From: Aegilops tauschii subsp. strangulata
Lineage: Eukaryota; Streptophyta; Magnoliopsida; Poales; Poaceae
Assembly (NCBI RefSeq): GCF_002575655.3
Contig: NC_053040.3
Coordinates: forward strand, 357,552,267 to 357,616,266
Direction of reading: 5' to 3'
DNA: 64,000 bases
The notes under the pieces are model-generated. The model ran no database searches. It worked only from the letters and a program-made list of their open reading frames with translations, and had not been told where the DNA came from. Below, piece after piece: positions 21,737-33,999 of the stretch; within the stretch, counting starts at the first letter, position 1; each line of letters opens with the position of its first letter. The position numbers were made by a program, and so were the translations under genes.

Positions 21737-22842
21737 TGATAACCCACAAGTATAGGGAATCGCAACCGTTTTGAGGGTAGAGTATTCAACCCAAATTTAT
21801 AGATTCGACACAAGGGGCGCCAAAGAATATTTGAAGGTATTAGTAGATGAATTGTCAATTCAACCACACCTGGAGATTAATTATCTGCAGCAAGTAATCA
21901 GTAGCAAAGTAATATGATAGTTTTGATAGTAGTGACAGTAGTAGCAGTAACGGTAACAGTGATAGCAGTAATTTTGTAGCAAGTGTAACAGTGATGATAG
22001 CAGTAGTAACTTAGCAGAAACAATATAAGATAAATTCGTAGGCATTGGATCGGTGACTTGTTGGATGATATTCATCATGAGACAGTTATAACCTAGGGCG
22101 ATACGGCACTAGCTCCAGTTCATCGATATAATGTAGGCATGTATTCCGTAAATAGTCATACGTGCTTATGGAAAGAACTTAGATGACATCTTTTGTCCTA
22201 CCCTCCCATGGCAGCGGGGTCCATTTTGGAAACTAAGGGATATTAAGGCCTCCTTTTAATAGAGAACCGGAACAAAGCATTAACACATAGTGAATACATG
22301 AACTCCTCAAACTACGCTCATCACCGGGAGTGGGCCCGATTATTGTCACTCCGGGGTTGCCGGATCATAACACGTAGTACGTGACTATAACTTGCAAGAT
22401 CGGATCTCAAACATGGATATAATGATGATAACATAAATGGTTCATATCTGAGTTCATGGCACCCGGGCCCAAAGTGACAAGCATTAAGCATAGCAAAGTC
22501 ATAGCAACATCAATCTAAGAACATAGTGGATACTAGGGATCAGGCCGTAACAAAACCAACTTGATTACATGATGAATCTCATGCAACTCCTCACCGACCA
22601 GCGAGCCTACGATGGAATTACTCACTCCCGGTGGGGAGCGTCATGGAATTGGCGATGGAGAAGGGTTGGTGATGACGAAGAACAAAGTTCCCCCTCTTCG
22701 GAGCCCCAAACGGACTCCGGATCTGACCTCCCAATGAAGAACAGGAGGTGACGGTGGCTCTGTCTCATGGATCGCGATAATTCTTTCTCCCTGGTTTTTC
22801 TGGAAAATAGGAATTTATAGCGCCGGTTTTAGGGTCAGTGGG
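21737..22842 (-). repeat. 3' LTR of element R, piece 1
   Basis: Starts TGATAACCCACAAGTATAGGG, the reverse complement of the ...CTTGTGGGTTATCA LTR end seen in F. It is typical of Athila-type Triticeae LTRs lying on the minus strand. It contains a GTAGTRACAGTAG-like low-complexity stretch (21915-22010). It is broken at 22842 by the solo LTR; CCTAT (21732-21736) is the outer flank. Confidence 0.88.
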
Positions 22843-24559
22843 TGTTGGAAATATGCCTAGAGGCAATAATAAAATGGTTATTATTATATTTCTTTGTTCA
22901 TGATAATTGTCTATTATTCATGCTATAATTGTGTTATCCGAAAATTGTAATACATGTGTGAATACATAGACCACAACGTGTCCCTAGTGAGCCTCTAGTT
23001 GACTAGCTCGTTGATCAACAGATAGTCATGGTTTCCTGACTATGGACATTGGATGTCATTGATAATGGGATCACATCATTAGGAGAATGATGTGATGGAC
23101 AAGACCCAATCCTAAGCATAGCACAAAGATCGTGTAGTTCGTTTGCTAGAGCTTTTCCAATGTCAAGTATCATTTCCTTAGACCATGAGATCGTGCAACT
23201 CCCGGATGCCGTAGGAGTGCTTTGGGTGTACCAAACGTCACAACATAACTGGGTGACTATAAAGGTGCACTACGGGTATCTCCGAAAGTGTCTGTTGGGT
23301 TGGCACGGAACGAGACTGGGATTTGTCACTCCGTATGACGGAGAGGTATCTCTGGGCCCACTCGGTAATGCATCATCATAATGAGCTCAATGTGACTAAG
23401 GAGTTAGCCACGGGATCATGCGTTACGGTACGAGTAAAGTGACTTGCCGGTAACGAGATTGAACAAGGTATGGGATACCGGCGATCGAATCCCGGGCATG
23501 TAACGTACCGATTGACAAAGGGAATTGTATACGGGATTGATTGAATCCTCGACATCGTGGTTCATCCGATGAGATCATCGAGGAACATGTGGGAGCCAAC
23601 ATGGGTATCCAGATCCCGCTGTTGGTTATTGACCGGAGAGTCGTCTCGGTCATGTCTGCATGTCTCCCGAACCCGTAGGGTCTACACACTTAAGGTTCGG
23701 TGACGCTAGGGTTGTAGAGATATTAGTATGCGGAAACCCGAAAGTTGTTCGGAGTCCCGGATGAGATCCCGGACGTCACGAGGAGTTCTGGAATGGTCCG
23801 GAGGTGAAGAATTATATATAGGAAGTCAAGTTTCGGCCACCGGCAAAGTTTCGGGGGTTACCGGTATTGTACCGGGACCACCGGAAGGGTCCCGGGGGTC
23901 CCCGGGTGGGGCCACCTATCCCGAAGGGCCCCATGGGCTGAAGTGGGAGGGGAACCAGCCCCTGGTGGGCTGGTGCGCCCCCCATGGGCCTTCCCCTGCG
24001 CCTAGGGTTGGAAACCCTGGGGGTGGGGGCGCCCCACCTGGCTTGGGGGGCAAGTTTCCCCCTTGGCCGCCGCCCCCCCCCCCCCCCCCATATAGATGGG
24101 ATCCCAGGGCCGGCGCCCCCCAAGGGGGCCTATATATAGTGGGGGGGAGGGAGGGCAGCAGTACCCTAGCCCCTGGCGCCACCCTCTCCCTCCCGTGACA
24201 CCTCTCCCTCCCGCTTCTGCTTGGCGAAGCCCTGCCGGGATCCCCGCTACTTCCACCACCACGCCGTCGTGCTGCTGGATCTCCATCAACCTCTCCTTCC
24301 CCCTTGCTGGATCAAGAAGGAGGAGACGTCGCTGCTCCGTACATGTGTTGAATGCGGAGGTGCCGTCCGTTCGGCGCTCGGTCATCGGTGATTTCGATCA
24401 CGACGAGTACGACTCCATCAACCCCGCTCACTTGAACGCTTCCGCTCGTGATCTACAAGGGTATGTAGATGCACTCCTTCCCTCTCGTTGCTAGTACACT
24501 CCATAGATGGATCTTGGTGTTGCGTAGAAAGTTTTAAAATTCTGCTACGTTACCCTTCA
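22843..24559 (+). mobile_element. Solo LTR of an Angela/BARE-like copia (1717 bp)
   Basis: Begins TGTTGGAAATATGCC and ends CTACGTTACCCTTCA. It is flanked by a perfect 5-bp duplication GTGGG (22838-22842 and 24560-24564). There is no interior or second LTR, so it is a solo LTR left by LTR-LTR recombination. A TATA box (24131-24139) follows a GC-rich, C-run region. Open frames inside it are not genes. Confidence 0.95.
24131..24139 (+). promoter_or_regulatory. TATA box of the solo LTR
   Basis: TATATATAG at the same relative place and in the same context as in both A2 LTRs. Confidence 0.55.
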
Positions 24560-24612
24560 GTGGGGCCACCAGGTGGGGACAACCCACCTGGGCGCGCCAG
24601 GAGAGGGGGCGC
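24560..24612 (-). repeat. 3' LTR of element R, piece 2
   Basis: 53 bp between the solo LTR and W, including the GTGGG copy and the left GGCGC copy. It carries one arm (ACAACCCACC) of the LTR hairpin whose other arm lies beyond W at 33740. Confidence 0.85.
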
Positions 24613-25426
24613 TGATACGTCTCCAACGTATCTAGAATTTATGAAGTATTCATACTTCTATTTTATAATTCTTGGGTGTTTTACAATATTTTTATAGCAA
24701 CTTTATATCATTTTTTGGGACTAACCTATTGACCCAGTGCCAAGTGCCAGTTGCTGTTTTTTTGCTTGTTTTTTACATCGCAGGAAATCAATACCAAACA
24801 GAGTCCAAATGTAACGAAACTCCACGATGATTTTTTATGGACCAGGAGATATCCTTTGGGACAGAGCAGCACCTCAGGGGTGCCCCAAGGGGGGCACAAC
24901 CCACCAGGGCGCGCCAAGCCCACCTGGTATGCCCAGGTGGGTTGTGCCCACCTCGGTGGCCTCCCGCACCCCTTCTTTGCACTATAAATTCCCAAATATT
25001 CCGAAACCCTTCGGGGTAAACCTAGATTAGAAGTTCCGCCGCCGCAAGGTCTCTGTATCCGCGAAAACCAATCTAGAGCCCGTTCCAGCACCCTACCGGA
25101 GGGGGAATCATCTCCGGTGGCCATCTTCATCATCCCGACGGCCACCACGATGTGGAGGGAGTAGTCCACCCTCGGGGCTGAGGGTTTGTACCAGTAGCTA
25201 TGTGTTTAGTCTCTCTCTCTCTCTCTCTCTCTCGTGATCTATATCTTGGGCTTTGTTAATATAGTCAGATCATATGATGTTTATCCCCTCTATACTCTTG
25301 TTGTGATGAATTGAATCTTTACCCTTTGAAGTTTTGTCTTGTCGGATTGAATATTCAGAGATGAGAACACATGATGTATGTCTTACGATATGAATACTTG
25401 AGGTGACAATTGGGTATCATATTGAT
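24613..25426 (+). repeat. W LTR 1, 3' half deleted
   Basis: Matches the first 814 bp of LTRs 2 and 3. It then jumps at TGAT (25423-25426) into 3' internal sequence that elsewhere follows TGTGAT at about 31770. It has a TATA-like TATAAATT (24983-24990), a hairpin (24892-24949) and a (CT)n run (about 25210-25233). Confidence 0.9.
24892..24949. repeat. Hairpin of W LTR 1
   Basis: Perfect 14-bp arms GGGCACAACCCACC (24892-24905) and GGTGGGTTGTGCCC (24936-24949) around a loop containing GGCGCGCC-like sequence. The same hairpin is at 27709-27766 and, with one mismatch, at 32415-32472. Confidence 0.8.
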
Positions 25427-27433
25427 AAAAATGTTGAAACTTTTTGCATAATAAGCTCTGATAAATTTTCTACAGAGTGGTAGAATTTCATAATGTTTGG
25501 AGTTAGGGAAGTATTGATACTCTTGCATTCTTTACAGACTGTACTGTTTTGGCAGATTGCTGTTATGTTTGCATATGTTTGCTTGTTTAATGATTCTATT
25601 TGAGGATAGGAGTATTAAATATGCAGAGGCATTTAGTATGTAATGTTGAATAATAATTTAGTGATTTGCTACAGTAGAGAATGATAAAGCTTTTGCATTG
25701 GTTTATACTAACTTATCTCACGAGTTCTTGTTGAGTTTTGTGTGGATGAAGCTTTTGAGATTTAGGAAAACCGTGATATGAGAAGAATTAAGGAGACACA
25801 AAAGCTAAAGCTTGGGGATGCCCATGGCATCCCAAGATAATATTCAAGAAGTCTCAAGCATCTAAGCTTAGGGATGCCCCGGTAGGCATCCCATCTTTCT
25901 TCTTCAACAATTATCGGCTAGTATCGGTTGAGCCTAAGTTTTTGCTTCTTCACATGAGTTGTGCTATTCTTATAATGTCATGTTATTTTTGTTTTACTTG
26001 CTGTTTTAATAAAATACTTAGATATGAAAGTTTTAAAATAAAGTAGAGTCCTCAAATAGTTGCCAATGAGGCTAAATAAGCGGCATTCACATCCCGTCAA
26101 CGAAGCCCTTTTCTATGTCATTTACTCGTGTGCTTCACTTATATCCTATGAGTAAATTGTTGAATAAATTGAATGTCATAAAGTTGAAAGCATATCATGC
26201 CTAGTAGTAGCTTCACATTGGGTTTAGAAAGTGAAATCTTTTGAGGCTTGACAATCACAATATTAGTCATACAAGCAATTCACGAATAATTGGTATAAGG
26301 AAGAGAATTTTCACATGCAAATACACTATCATGGAAATCTTTTGTGATTGTGAGCCCCCATCAAAATATTATATGCCAAAATTGTTTACGTTGGACAAGG
26401 AAGACAATGTAATGATTTATGTTTGTTCATATTCACATAGAAGTCATATTGTCATAAATCCTTTAACATGTCGTGCTTGCCCCCCATCTTTGCTAGCCAA
26501 AAATTCCGCACCAAGTAGAGATACTACTTGTGCATCCAAAAACCCTTAAACCTAAATCTTATTTTCAAGAGTCCACCATACCTACCCAAGGATTGAGCAA
26601 GATCCTTCAAGTAAGTTGTCATCGGTGCAATAAGGCAATAAAAATTGCTCCTAAAAGTGTAAGATCATTTAGTGTAAGAGAAAATTGAGCGTTGTACGAA
26701 CTTATGATGACAAAGCAATAAAAGCGACGGACTGCATAATAAAGGTTGCTATCATAAGGGGCAATATAACGTGACGTTCTTTTGCACTAAGGGATTGAGC
26801 ATACAAACAAATAAGCGCATGGCAACCGTTGCTTCCCTCTGCGAAGGGCCTATCTTTTAAATTTTCAGTATTTGTTTTTATGCAAAGAGTCAAAGTTATT
26901 CTCTCTATTCCTTTTTATTTCTCTCTTTTGGCAAGCATCATGTGGTGAGGAAAGATCTAGGCACATAAGCCAGTTGAATATGGGTAGCATGAGTTATTAT
27001 TGTTGACATCACCCTGGAGGTGAATACGTTGGGAGGCAAAATAATAAGCCCCTATCTTTCTATGTGTCCGGTTGAAACGTTTTGCTCATGTGTATGCGGT
27101 GAGTGTTAACAATCATAGAGGACTATATGATGGTTGAGTATGTGGAGCTCTTACTTAAACTCTGTTGAATAAGTTGAATTACAATTGCTTGGGGACTAAG
27201 AACATAGGGTGGTTGAGTTTCAAGAGAGTTCATTGTTTGAACCTTAACATGTGAATTGGTTGCTACTATAACATGAGAAGTTTTATAAGAAAGATTGCTG
27301 TTATGATGCTAGGAAAAGTGATTGAAATTGTCATTGATTAAACTTGTGCACTTTGCTAGCATCCACTCTTCATAAATTGTTTCTTTTATCATTTACCTAC
27401 TCAAGGACGAGCAGGAATTAAGCTTAGGGATGC
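25427..27433 (+). other. W internal copy 1: 3' noncoding part only
   Basis: No gag-like ORF or primer site. It contains the paired AAGCTTRGGGATGCC ... GGCATCCC stem-loops (25808-25836 and 25864-25892), a long unexplained AT-rich 3' region (25900-27400) with only short ORFs, and the purine tract AAGCTTAGGGATGC (27420-27433) directly before LTR 2. Confidence 0.75.
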
Positions 27434-29021
27434 TGATACGTCTCCAACGTATCTATAATTTATGAAGTATTCATGTTGTTATTTTATCATTCTTGGGTGT
27501 TTTACAATCATTTTATAGCAACTTTATATCATTTTTTGGGACTAACCTATTGACCCAGTGCCCAGTGCCAGTTGCTGTTTTTGCTTGTTTTTTACATCGC
27601 AGGAAATCAATACCAAACAGAGTCCAAATGCAACGAAACTCCACGATGATTTTTTATGGACCAGGAGAACCTTTGGGCCAGAGCAGCACTTGGGGAGTGT
27701 CCCGAGGGGGGCACAACCCACCAGGGCGCGCCAGGCCCACCTGGCACGCCCAGGTGGGTTGTGCCCACCTCAGTGGCCTCCCGTACCCCTTCTTTGCACT
27801 ATAAATTCCCAAATATTGTGAAACCCTTCGGGGTTAACCTAAATCAGAACTTCCGCCGCCGCAAGGTCTCTTTATCCGCGAAAACCAATCTAGAACCCAT
27901 TTCGGCACCCTGCCGGAGGGGGGAATCATCTCCGGTGGCCATCTTCATCATCCCGACGGCCACCGCGATGAGGAGGAGTAGTCCACCCTCGGGGATGAGG
28001 GTTTGTACCAGTAGTTATGTGTTTAATCTGTCTCTCTCTCGTGATCTATATCATGGGCTTTGTTAATATAGTCGGATCGTATGTGTTTCGCCCCTCTATA
28101 CTCATGTTGTGATGAATTGAATCTTTACCCTTTGAAGTTTTGTCTTGTGGGATTGAATATTCAAAGATGAGAACACATGATGTATGTCTTGCGGTTTGAA
28201 TACTTGAGGTGAAAATTGGGGTATCATATTGATTCACTTGATGTATGTTATGGCACTCAACATGCGGATTCCCGCGGTGGTATTAGGGTCATCTACGCAT
28301 AGGGGTTGATGCACGTTTTTATTATCCTTTCTCCGATAGAAACTTTGGGGTCTCTTTGTAGTTCTTTGTGTGGATTGAGTATTATGAATATGAATTTGTT
28401 TTGGTGCTACTTTAGCACGAACTCTTGATTAGATCGATCGAAAAGAATAGCTTGCGTTATTTTTGTACGAACTCTAGGATAGATCGAACGGAAAGAATAG
28501 CTTTGAGGTGGTTTCGTACCCTACAAACAACTTCTACCTTTTGTTCTCCGCTAATAGGAACTAGGGAGTGATTCTTTATTGCACTTTGAGGGATAATCAT
28601 ATGATCCAACTATGTTAGCGTTGTTGAGAGATTGCACTAGCGAAAGTACGGACCCTAGGCCTTGTTTTCAAGCATTGCAATACCGCTTTTGTGCCCGTTT
28701 ACTATTTGTTACCTTGCTGTTTTTCTTTATTCAGATTATAAAAATACATTTCCACCATCCATATTACACTTTTATCATCATCTCTTCACCGAACTAGTGC
28801 ACCTATACAATTTGCCATTGTATTGGGTGCGTTGGGGACACAAGAGATTTCTTGTATTTGGTTGCAGGGTCGTTTGAGAGAGACCATCTTCATCCTACAC
28901 CTCCCACGGATTGATAAACCTTAGGTCATCCACTTGAGGGAAAATTGCTACTGTCCTACAAAACTCTGCGCTTGGAGGCCCAACACGAGTCTACAAGAAT
29001 AAAGTTGCGTAGTATACATCA
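27434..29021 (+). repeat. W LTR 2 (middle, 1588 bp)
   Basis: Complete, from TGATACGTCTCC to GTATACATCA, with purine tract on the left and primer site on the right. It therefore serves as 3' LTR of the left copy and 5' LTR of the right copy. TATA-like TATAAATT at 27800-27807; hairpin at 27709-27766. The small ORFs in it are not genes. Confidence 0.93.
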
Positions 29022-29031
29022 AGCTCTTTTC

Positions 29032-29048
29032 TGGCGCCGTTGCCGGGG
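29032..29048 (+). other. Primer binding site of W (tRNA-Asp type)
   Basis: TGGCGCCGTTGCCGGGG lies 11 bases after the LTR end. It is complementary to the 3' end of plant tRNA-Asp, the primer usual for Athila-type elements. Confidence 0.88.
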
Positions 29049-29146
29049 AGGTGAGTGCATTAAGGTATATCTTTAGATCTTGCAATTGAATCTTTTAGTT
29101 TCTTATTTTTATCACTAGTTTGGTGTATAAAAGAAAACTACAAAAA

Positions 29147-30734
29147 ATGGAATTTGGGTTCCATCATATTATTGATCATCTTTATAATATCTTTCTTGAA
29201 AATTATGGTTCGGAAAATTGTGCTCAATTGTTAGATGAAGAAGAAGTCAATAAAATGCTTGGCACAAATTATTTGAATGATGGGCATGATTGCAATGTTG
29301 TTAGTATGAATTCTTTGAATATCCAAAACGCTAATGATAATTGCACAAGTCATGACAAACATGTTTCTTATAAGCATGTCACTTTTTGTGGAGTGAATTG
29401 GGAGTGCAATTGCACACCAAAAAGGAAAGATAGATTTTGTAAGAATCATAAATATTTAGAAACGAAAAAGTTGCAAGAGAGGCTAGATGATTGTACTGAG
29501 ATATGTAATTTTTTCGCCATCCTTGTGAACTTCGCAATGAATGTGGTCATTTAAATCTACAATGTAAATTATTTCATGATCAAATCGTGTCCAAAAATTG
29601 TGATAACTCGACTACCCTTGAGCATCATAAAGAGCTTAGTCTTCTTTTGGGGTATGAAGAAATGAAACGTATAACTAAGGGTTTTCCAAACCCCGAGAGG
29701 TTTCTTGATTTTGATCTAGAAGAAATTTATATGTTTTGTGCGGTAAATTGCATTGATAATCCTTATATTGCCAACTATCTGAAGTCAAGAAAACAAATAG
29801 AATATGAAGAGAGCACTAATGAAAGGGAAAATATTTCCCAATACCCTCCTAGTGTTTGTTATGATGAATCAGGTAACGAGGAGGAGCTTCCTATCCAACC
29901 AATCTCATCAATAAGAAGCTTGAAAAGATTAATTAAACCCACACATGATGTGGTGAAGAATAAGAAAATAAGAAATAATAGAGGTAAAAAGGTATCTCTC
30001 CCAAATAATATTGCTCCTATTATTGTTGTGCCACATGAAAATGAATCAAAAATAATTGTGGAAGATGATGCACTTGATGATGATTTTGTTATGCCTATTG
30101 CTTGTTGTGATGATTATGATTGCGAGGATAATGATACTTCTTATAATCTTGGAAATCTTTTTGGCACCAACTTGGGAAATTATGATGATATCAATTGTTA
30201 TAACGTTGGTGCTATTCATACTATTAATGATGAGAGTGATTATGCTTATGATATGCCAAGCCACAAGCTTAGGGATGTTATGTTTGATGAGAATGACATG
30301 TTTGAGAATTTATTTGCTGCAATTAATGTTTGTCACAAGCTTGGGGATGCTATGTTTAATGAAGATGATGTTTTTAGTCCCCCTACTTTGAATATGATGG
30401 TTGCATGCCTCCTATCTATGATGAGAACAAAGTTGCTACTTATTATGATTATTGTGATGATGCTTATGTTATAAAAAGTAGTGATAATTATTGTCATAAT
30501 TTTGAATATCCTTTTACTGAACATTACTCTCTTAATGTGGGAACAATTTTTAGTATTCAAGTCTCATATGATACTCCCACTATTGTGAATGAGAATAAAA
30601 TTGCTTATGTGGAGAGTAATAAATTTTCTATGCTTATGGCTCATGAAGAGAATGATTTATGTAATGTTTATATTGATGAATCTATTCATGATGATACTGA
30701 AAATTATTATGAGAGAGGAACTTATGATGCATGA
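29147..30734 (+). pseudogene. Long unknown ORF of W, split by two frameshifts
   Basis: ATG 29147 opens MEFGFHHIIDHLYNIFLENYGSEN. The reading runs through three frames (to 29554; 29587-30474; 30405-30734), and the breaks suggest small indels. The product would be about 525 residues, rich in Asp, Asn, Tyr, Cys and His, with acidic runs (EDDALDDDFVMP, YDCEDNDTSYN). It shows no zinc knuckle, protease, RT or integrase motif, so a gag function cannot be shown. Its C-terminus (PTIVNENKIAYVESNKFSM ... NYYERGT) resembles the F ORF (PIIFLN ... KFAFIKDYIDG ... NYYETGT), so the two are probably distant homologues. The codons for HKLGDAM and HKLRDVM contain the AAGCTTRGGGATG motif. Confidence 0.7.
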
Positions 30735-32138
30735 TGTTCTCTTTGTGTTTCAATTCTTATCTTTTATGTGAGCATCATTGAATCATCATGCCTAGCTTAA
30801 AAGGCATTAAAGAAAAGCGCTTGTTGGGAGACAACCCAACACTTTTACTTACTGTTTTTATGTGTTAACATGATTAAGCTACTGCAGTAATCATGTTTTA
30901 TTGCTTTTGTTTCAATAAAGTGCCAAGTAAAGCCTTTGGGATCATGTTGGGTGATAGTTGATTTGACCCTGTTGAAAAACAGAAACTATTGTGCTCATGA
31001 AAATAGGTCTCATTTTTAACAGAAGAGTGCTTTGAGTTAATTCTTTTTGCATAAGTTTAATATACAAATTTCTCATGTGTTCCTAATTTTTTTCATAATT
31101 TTTGGAGTAGCAGAAGTATGGTTTGAGTATAGATTACTACAGACTGTTCTGTTTTTGACAGATTCTGTTTTCAATGCATAGTTTGCTTGCCTTATAGTTT
31201 CTATGGCTTATATTGCTCAATATAAATTGTGGAAATGATATGCTACAGTAGGAATTGTGTGAGAACAATTATGAATCTTGTCTTTGACAGTACCAAAAGT
31301 GAAATGGTTTGCTCTTTATCATACTAACCTATCTCATGAAGTTCCGTTAAGTTTTGTGTGATTGAAGTTTTCAAGTTTTGGGTGAGATATCAATATGAAG
31401 AGAATAAGGAGTGACTATAACCTAAGCTTGGGGATGCCCAAGGCACCCCAAGGTAATATTCAAGGAAGATCCAAGCAACTAAGCTTGGGGATGCCCTGGA
31501 AGGCATCCCCTCTTTCGTCTTCAACATTATCGGTAACCTCACTTGGAGCTATGTTTTCATTCGTCAAACGATATGTGTTTTGCTTGGAGCGTCAATTTAT
31601 TTTGTTAAGAATTTTTTCTGTTATTTAGAATAACGTTTTGCATCTTTTATTTCAATAAAAGTGGCATTGATAGCCTTTTCCATGCTTATCTTGCAAGTAT
31701 ACATGTTGCTGTTTGAAAACAGAAAGTTTATAGATGTTGCAAAAATTCCCTAGGAAAGTCAGAATGTGATAAAATGTTGAAACCTTTTGCATAATAAGCT
31801 CTGTTAAATTTTCTAAAGAGTGGTAATTTCATAATGTTTGGAGTTAGGGAAGTATTGATACTCTTGCATTCTTTACAGACTGTACTGTTTTGGCAGATTA
31901 TTGTTATGTTTGCATTGTTTGCATATGTTTGCTTGCTTAATGATTCTATTTGAGGATAGGAGTATTAAATATGCAAAGGCATTTAGTATGCAATGTTGAA
32001 TTAAGCTTAGGGATGCTGATACGTCATTGAACTTGTGCATTGATTAAACTTGTGCACTTTGCTAGCATTCACACTTCATAAATTATTTTTTTATCATTTA
32101 CCTACTCAAGGACGAGAAGGAATTAAGCTTAGGGATGC
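30735..32138 (+). other. W internal copy 2: 3' noncoding region
   Basis: It has a block shared with F just after the ORF (CTAGCTTAA...GGGAGACAACCCA, 30792-30838), two stem-loops (31424-31452, 31481-31510), and two copies of a segment containing CAGACTGT.CTGTTTT.GACAGATT (near 31140 and 31880). A purine tract followed by only nine LTR bases lies at 32003-32025. The functional purine tract is 32125-32138. There is no convincing ORF. Confidence 0.75.
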
Positions 32139-33739
32139 TGATACGTCTCCAACGTATATATAACTTATGAAGTATTCATGCTGTTATTTTATCATTCTTG
32201 GGTGTTTTACAATCATTTTATAGCAACTTTATATCATTTTTTGGGACTAACCTATTGACCCAGTGCCCAGTGTCAGTTGCTGTTTTTTGCTTGTTTTTTA
32301 CATCGCAGGAAATCAATACCAAACAGAGTCCAAATGCAACGAAACTCCACGATGATTTTTTATGGACCAGGAGAACCTTTGGGCCAGAGCAGCACCTGGG
32401 AGGTGCCCCGAGGGGGGCACAACCCACCAGGGCGCGCCAGGCCCACCTGGCGTGCCCAGGTGGGTTGAGCCCACCTCAGTGGCCTCCCGCACCCCTTCTT
32501 TGCACTATAAATTCCCAAATATTCCGAAACCCTTCGGGGTTAACCTAGATCTGAAGTTCCGCCGCCGCAAGATCTCTGTATCCGCGAAAACCAATCTAGA
32601 CCCCATTTCGGCACCCTGCCGGAGGGGGAGTCATCTCCGGTGGCCATCTTCATCATCCCGGCGGCCACCACGATGAGATGGGAGTAGTCCACCCTCGGGG
32701 CTGATGGTTTGTACCAGTAGCTATGTGTTTAATCTCTCTCTGTCTCTCTCTCTCTCTCGTGATCTATATCATGGGCTTTGTTAATATAGTCGGATCATAT
32801 GATGTTTCTCCCCTCTATACTCATGTTGTGATGAATTGAATCTTTACCCTTTGAAGTTTGTCTTGTCGGATTGAATATTCAGAGATGAGAACACATGATG
32901 TATGTCTTGCGGTATGAATACTTGAGGTGACAATTGGGGTATCATATTGATTCACTTGATGTATGTTATGGCACTCAACATGCGGATTCCCACAGTGATA
33001 TTGGGGTCATCTACGCATAGGGGTTGATGCACGTTTTTATTATCTTTTCTGCGATAGAAACTTTGAGGTCTCTTTGTATTTCTTTGCGTGGATTGATTAT
33101 TATGAATATGAATTTGTTTTGGTGCTACTTTAGTACGAACTCTTGATTAGATCGATCGGAAAGAATAGCTTGTGTTATTTTAGTACGAACTCTAGGATAG
33201 ATCGAACGGAAAGAATAGCTTTGAGGTGGTTTCATACCCTACAAACAACTTCTATCTTTTGTTCTCCGCTAATAGGAACTCGGGAGTGATTCTTTATTGC
33301 ACTTTGAGGGATAATCATATGATCCAACTATGTTAGCGTTGTTGATAGATTGCACTAGCGAAAGTACGGACCCAAGGCCTTGTTTTCAAGCATTGCAATA
33401 CCGCTTTTGTGCCCGTTTACTATTTGTTACCTTGCTGTTTTTCTTTATTCACATTATAAAAATATATTTCCACCATCCATATTATACTTTTATCATCATA
33501 TCTTCGCCGAACTAGTGCACCTATACAATTTGCCATTGTATTGGGTGTGTTGGGGACACAAGAGATTTCTTGTATTTGGTTGCAGGGTCGTTTGAGAGAG
33601 ACCATATTCATCCTACACCTACCATGGATTGATAAGCCTTAGGTGATCCACTTGAGGGAAAATTGCTACTGTCCTACAAAACTCTGCGCTTGGAGGCCCA
33701 ACATGAGTCTACAAGAATAAAGTTGCATAGCAGACATCA
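32139..33739 (+). repeat. W LTR 3 (3' LTR, 1601 bp)
   Basis: Starts TGATACGTCTCCAACGTAT and ends GCAGACATCA. It is followed by GGCGC, the partner of the duplication before LTR 1. TATAAATT at 32506-32513; a (CT)n run near 32735-32758. Confidence 0.93.
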
Positions 33740-33999
33740 GGCGCGCCCTGCTGGGTTGTGCCCACCCAGGGGCCCCTCTCCGGTAGGTCTTGGCTCCAGA
33801 AATTCTTATATATTATATAAAAATTCCTCGCGAAGTTTCGTTCCATTTCAAGAACTTATATTTCTCCACAAAATCAACATCATGGTAGTTCTGCTGAAAA
33901 CAGCGTCAGTCCGGGGTTAGTTTCATTCAAATCATGCAAATTAGAGTCCAAAACAAGAGGAAAAGCGTTAGGAAAAGTAGATATGTTGGAGACGTATCA
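33740..33999 (-). repeat. 3' LTR of element R, piece 3 (LTR start)
   Basis: Resumes after W with the second hairpin arm (TGGGTTGTGCCC) and ends GGAGACGTATCA, the reverse complement of the TGATACGTCTCC LTR start. Together the three pieces make an LTR of about 1.41 kb. Confidence 0.88.

Larger units (their letters stand above)
24613..33739 (+). mobile_element. Element W: composite Athila-type element, LTR-internal-LTR-internal-LTR
   Basis: Three LTRs of one family (24613, 27434, 32139; each starts TGATACGTCTCCAACGTAT) separate two internal stretches. The outermost ends are flanked by the perfect duplication GGCGC (24608-24612 and 33740-33744), so the whole array occupies one insertion site. 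The primer site matches tRNA-Asp. There is no protease, RT or integrase; one long unknown ORF remains. It is a nonautonomous element enlarged by unequal recombination. The family resembles Sabrina/WHAM-type elements (tentative). Confidence 0.9.

Noticed and set aside
23728..24494. Pro/Gly-rich ORFs of 100-156 aa in the solo LTR
   Set aside because: Frames through the GC-rich promoter part of a copia LTR; not conserved in A2.
25210..25233. (CT)n run as a functional microsatellite promoter element
   Set aside because: It lies in LTR sequence and varies in length between the three W LTRs, as expected from slippage.
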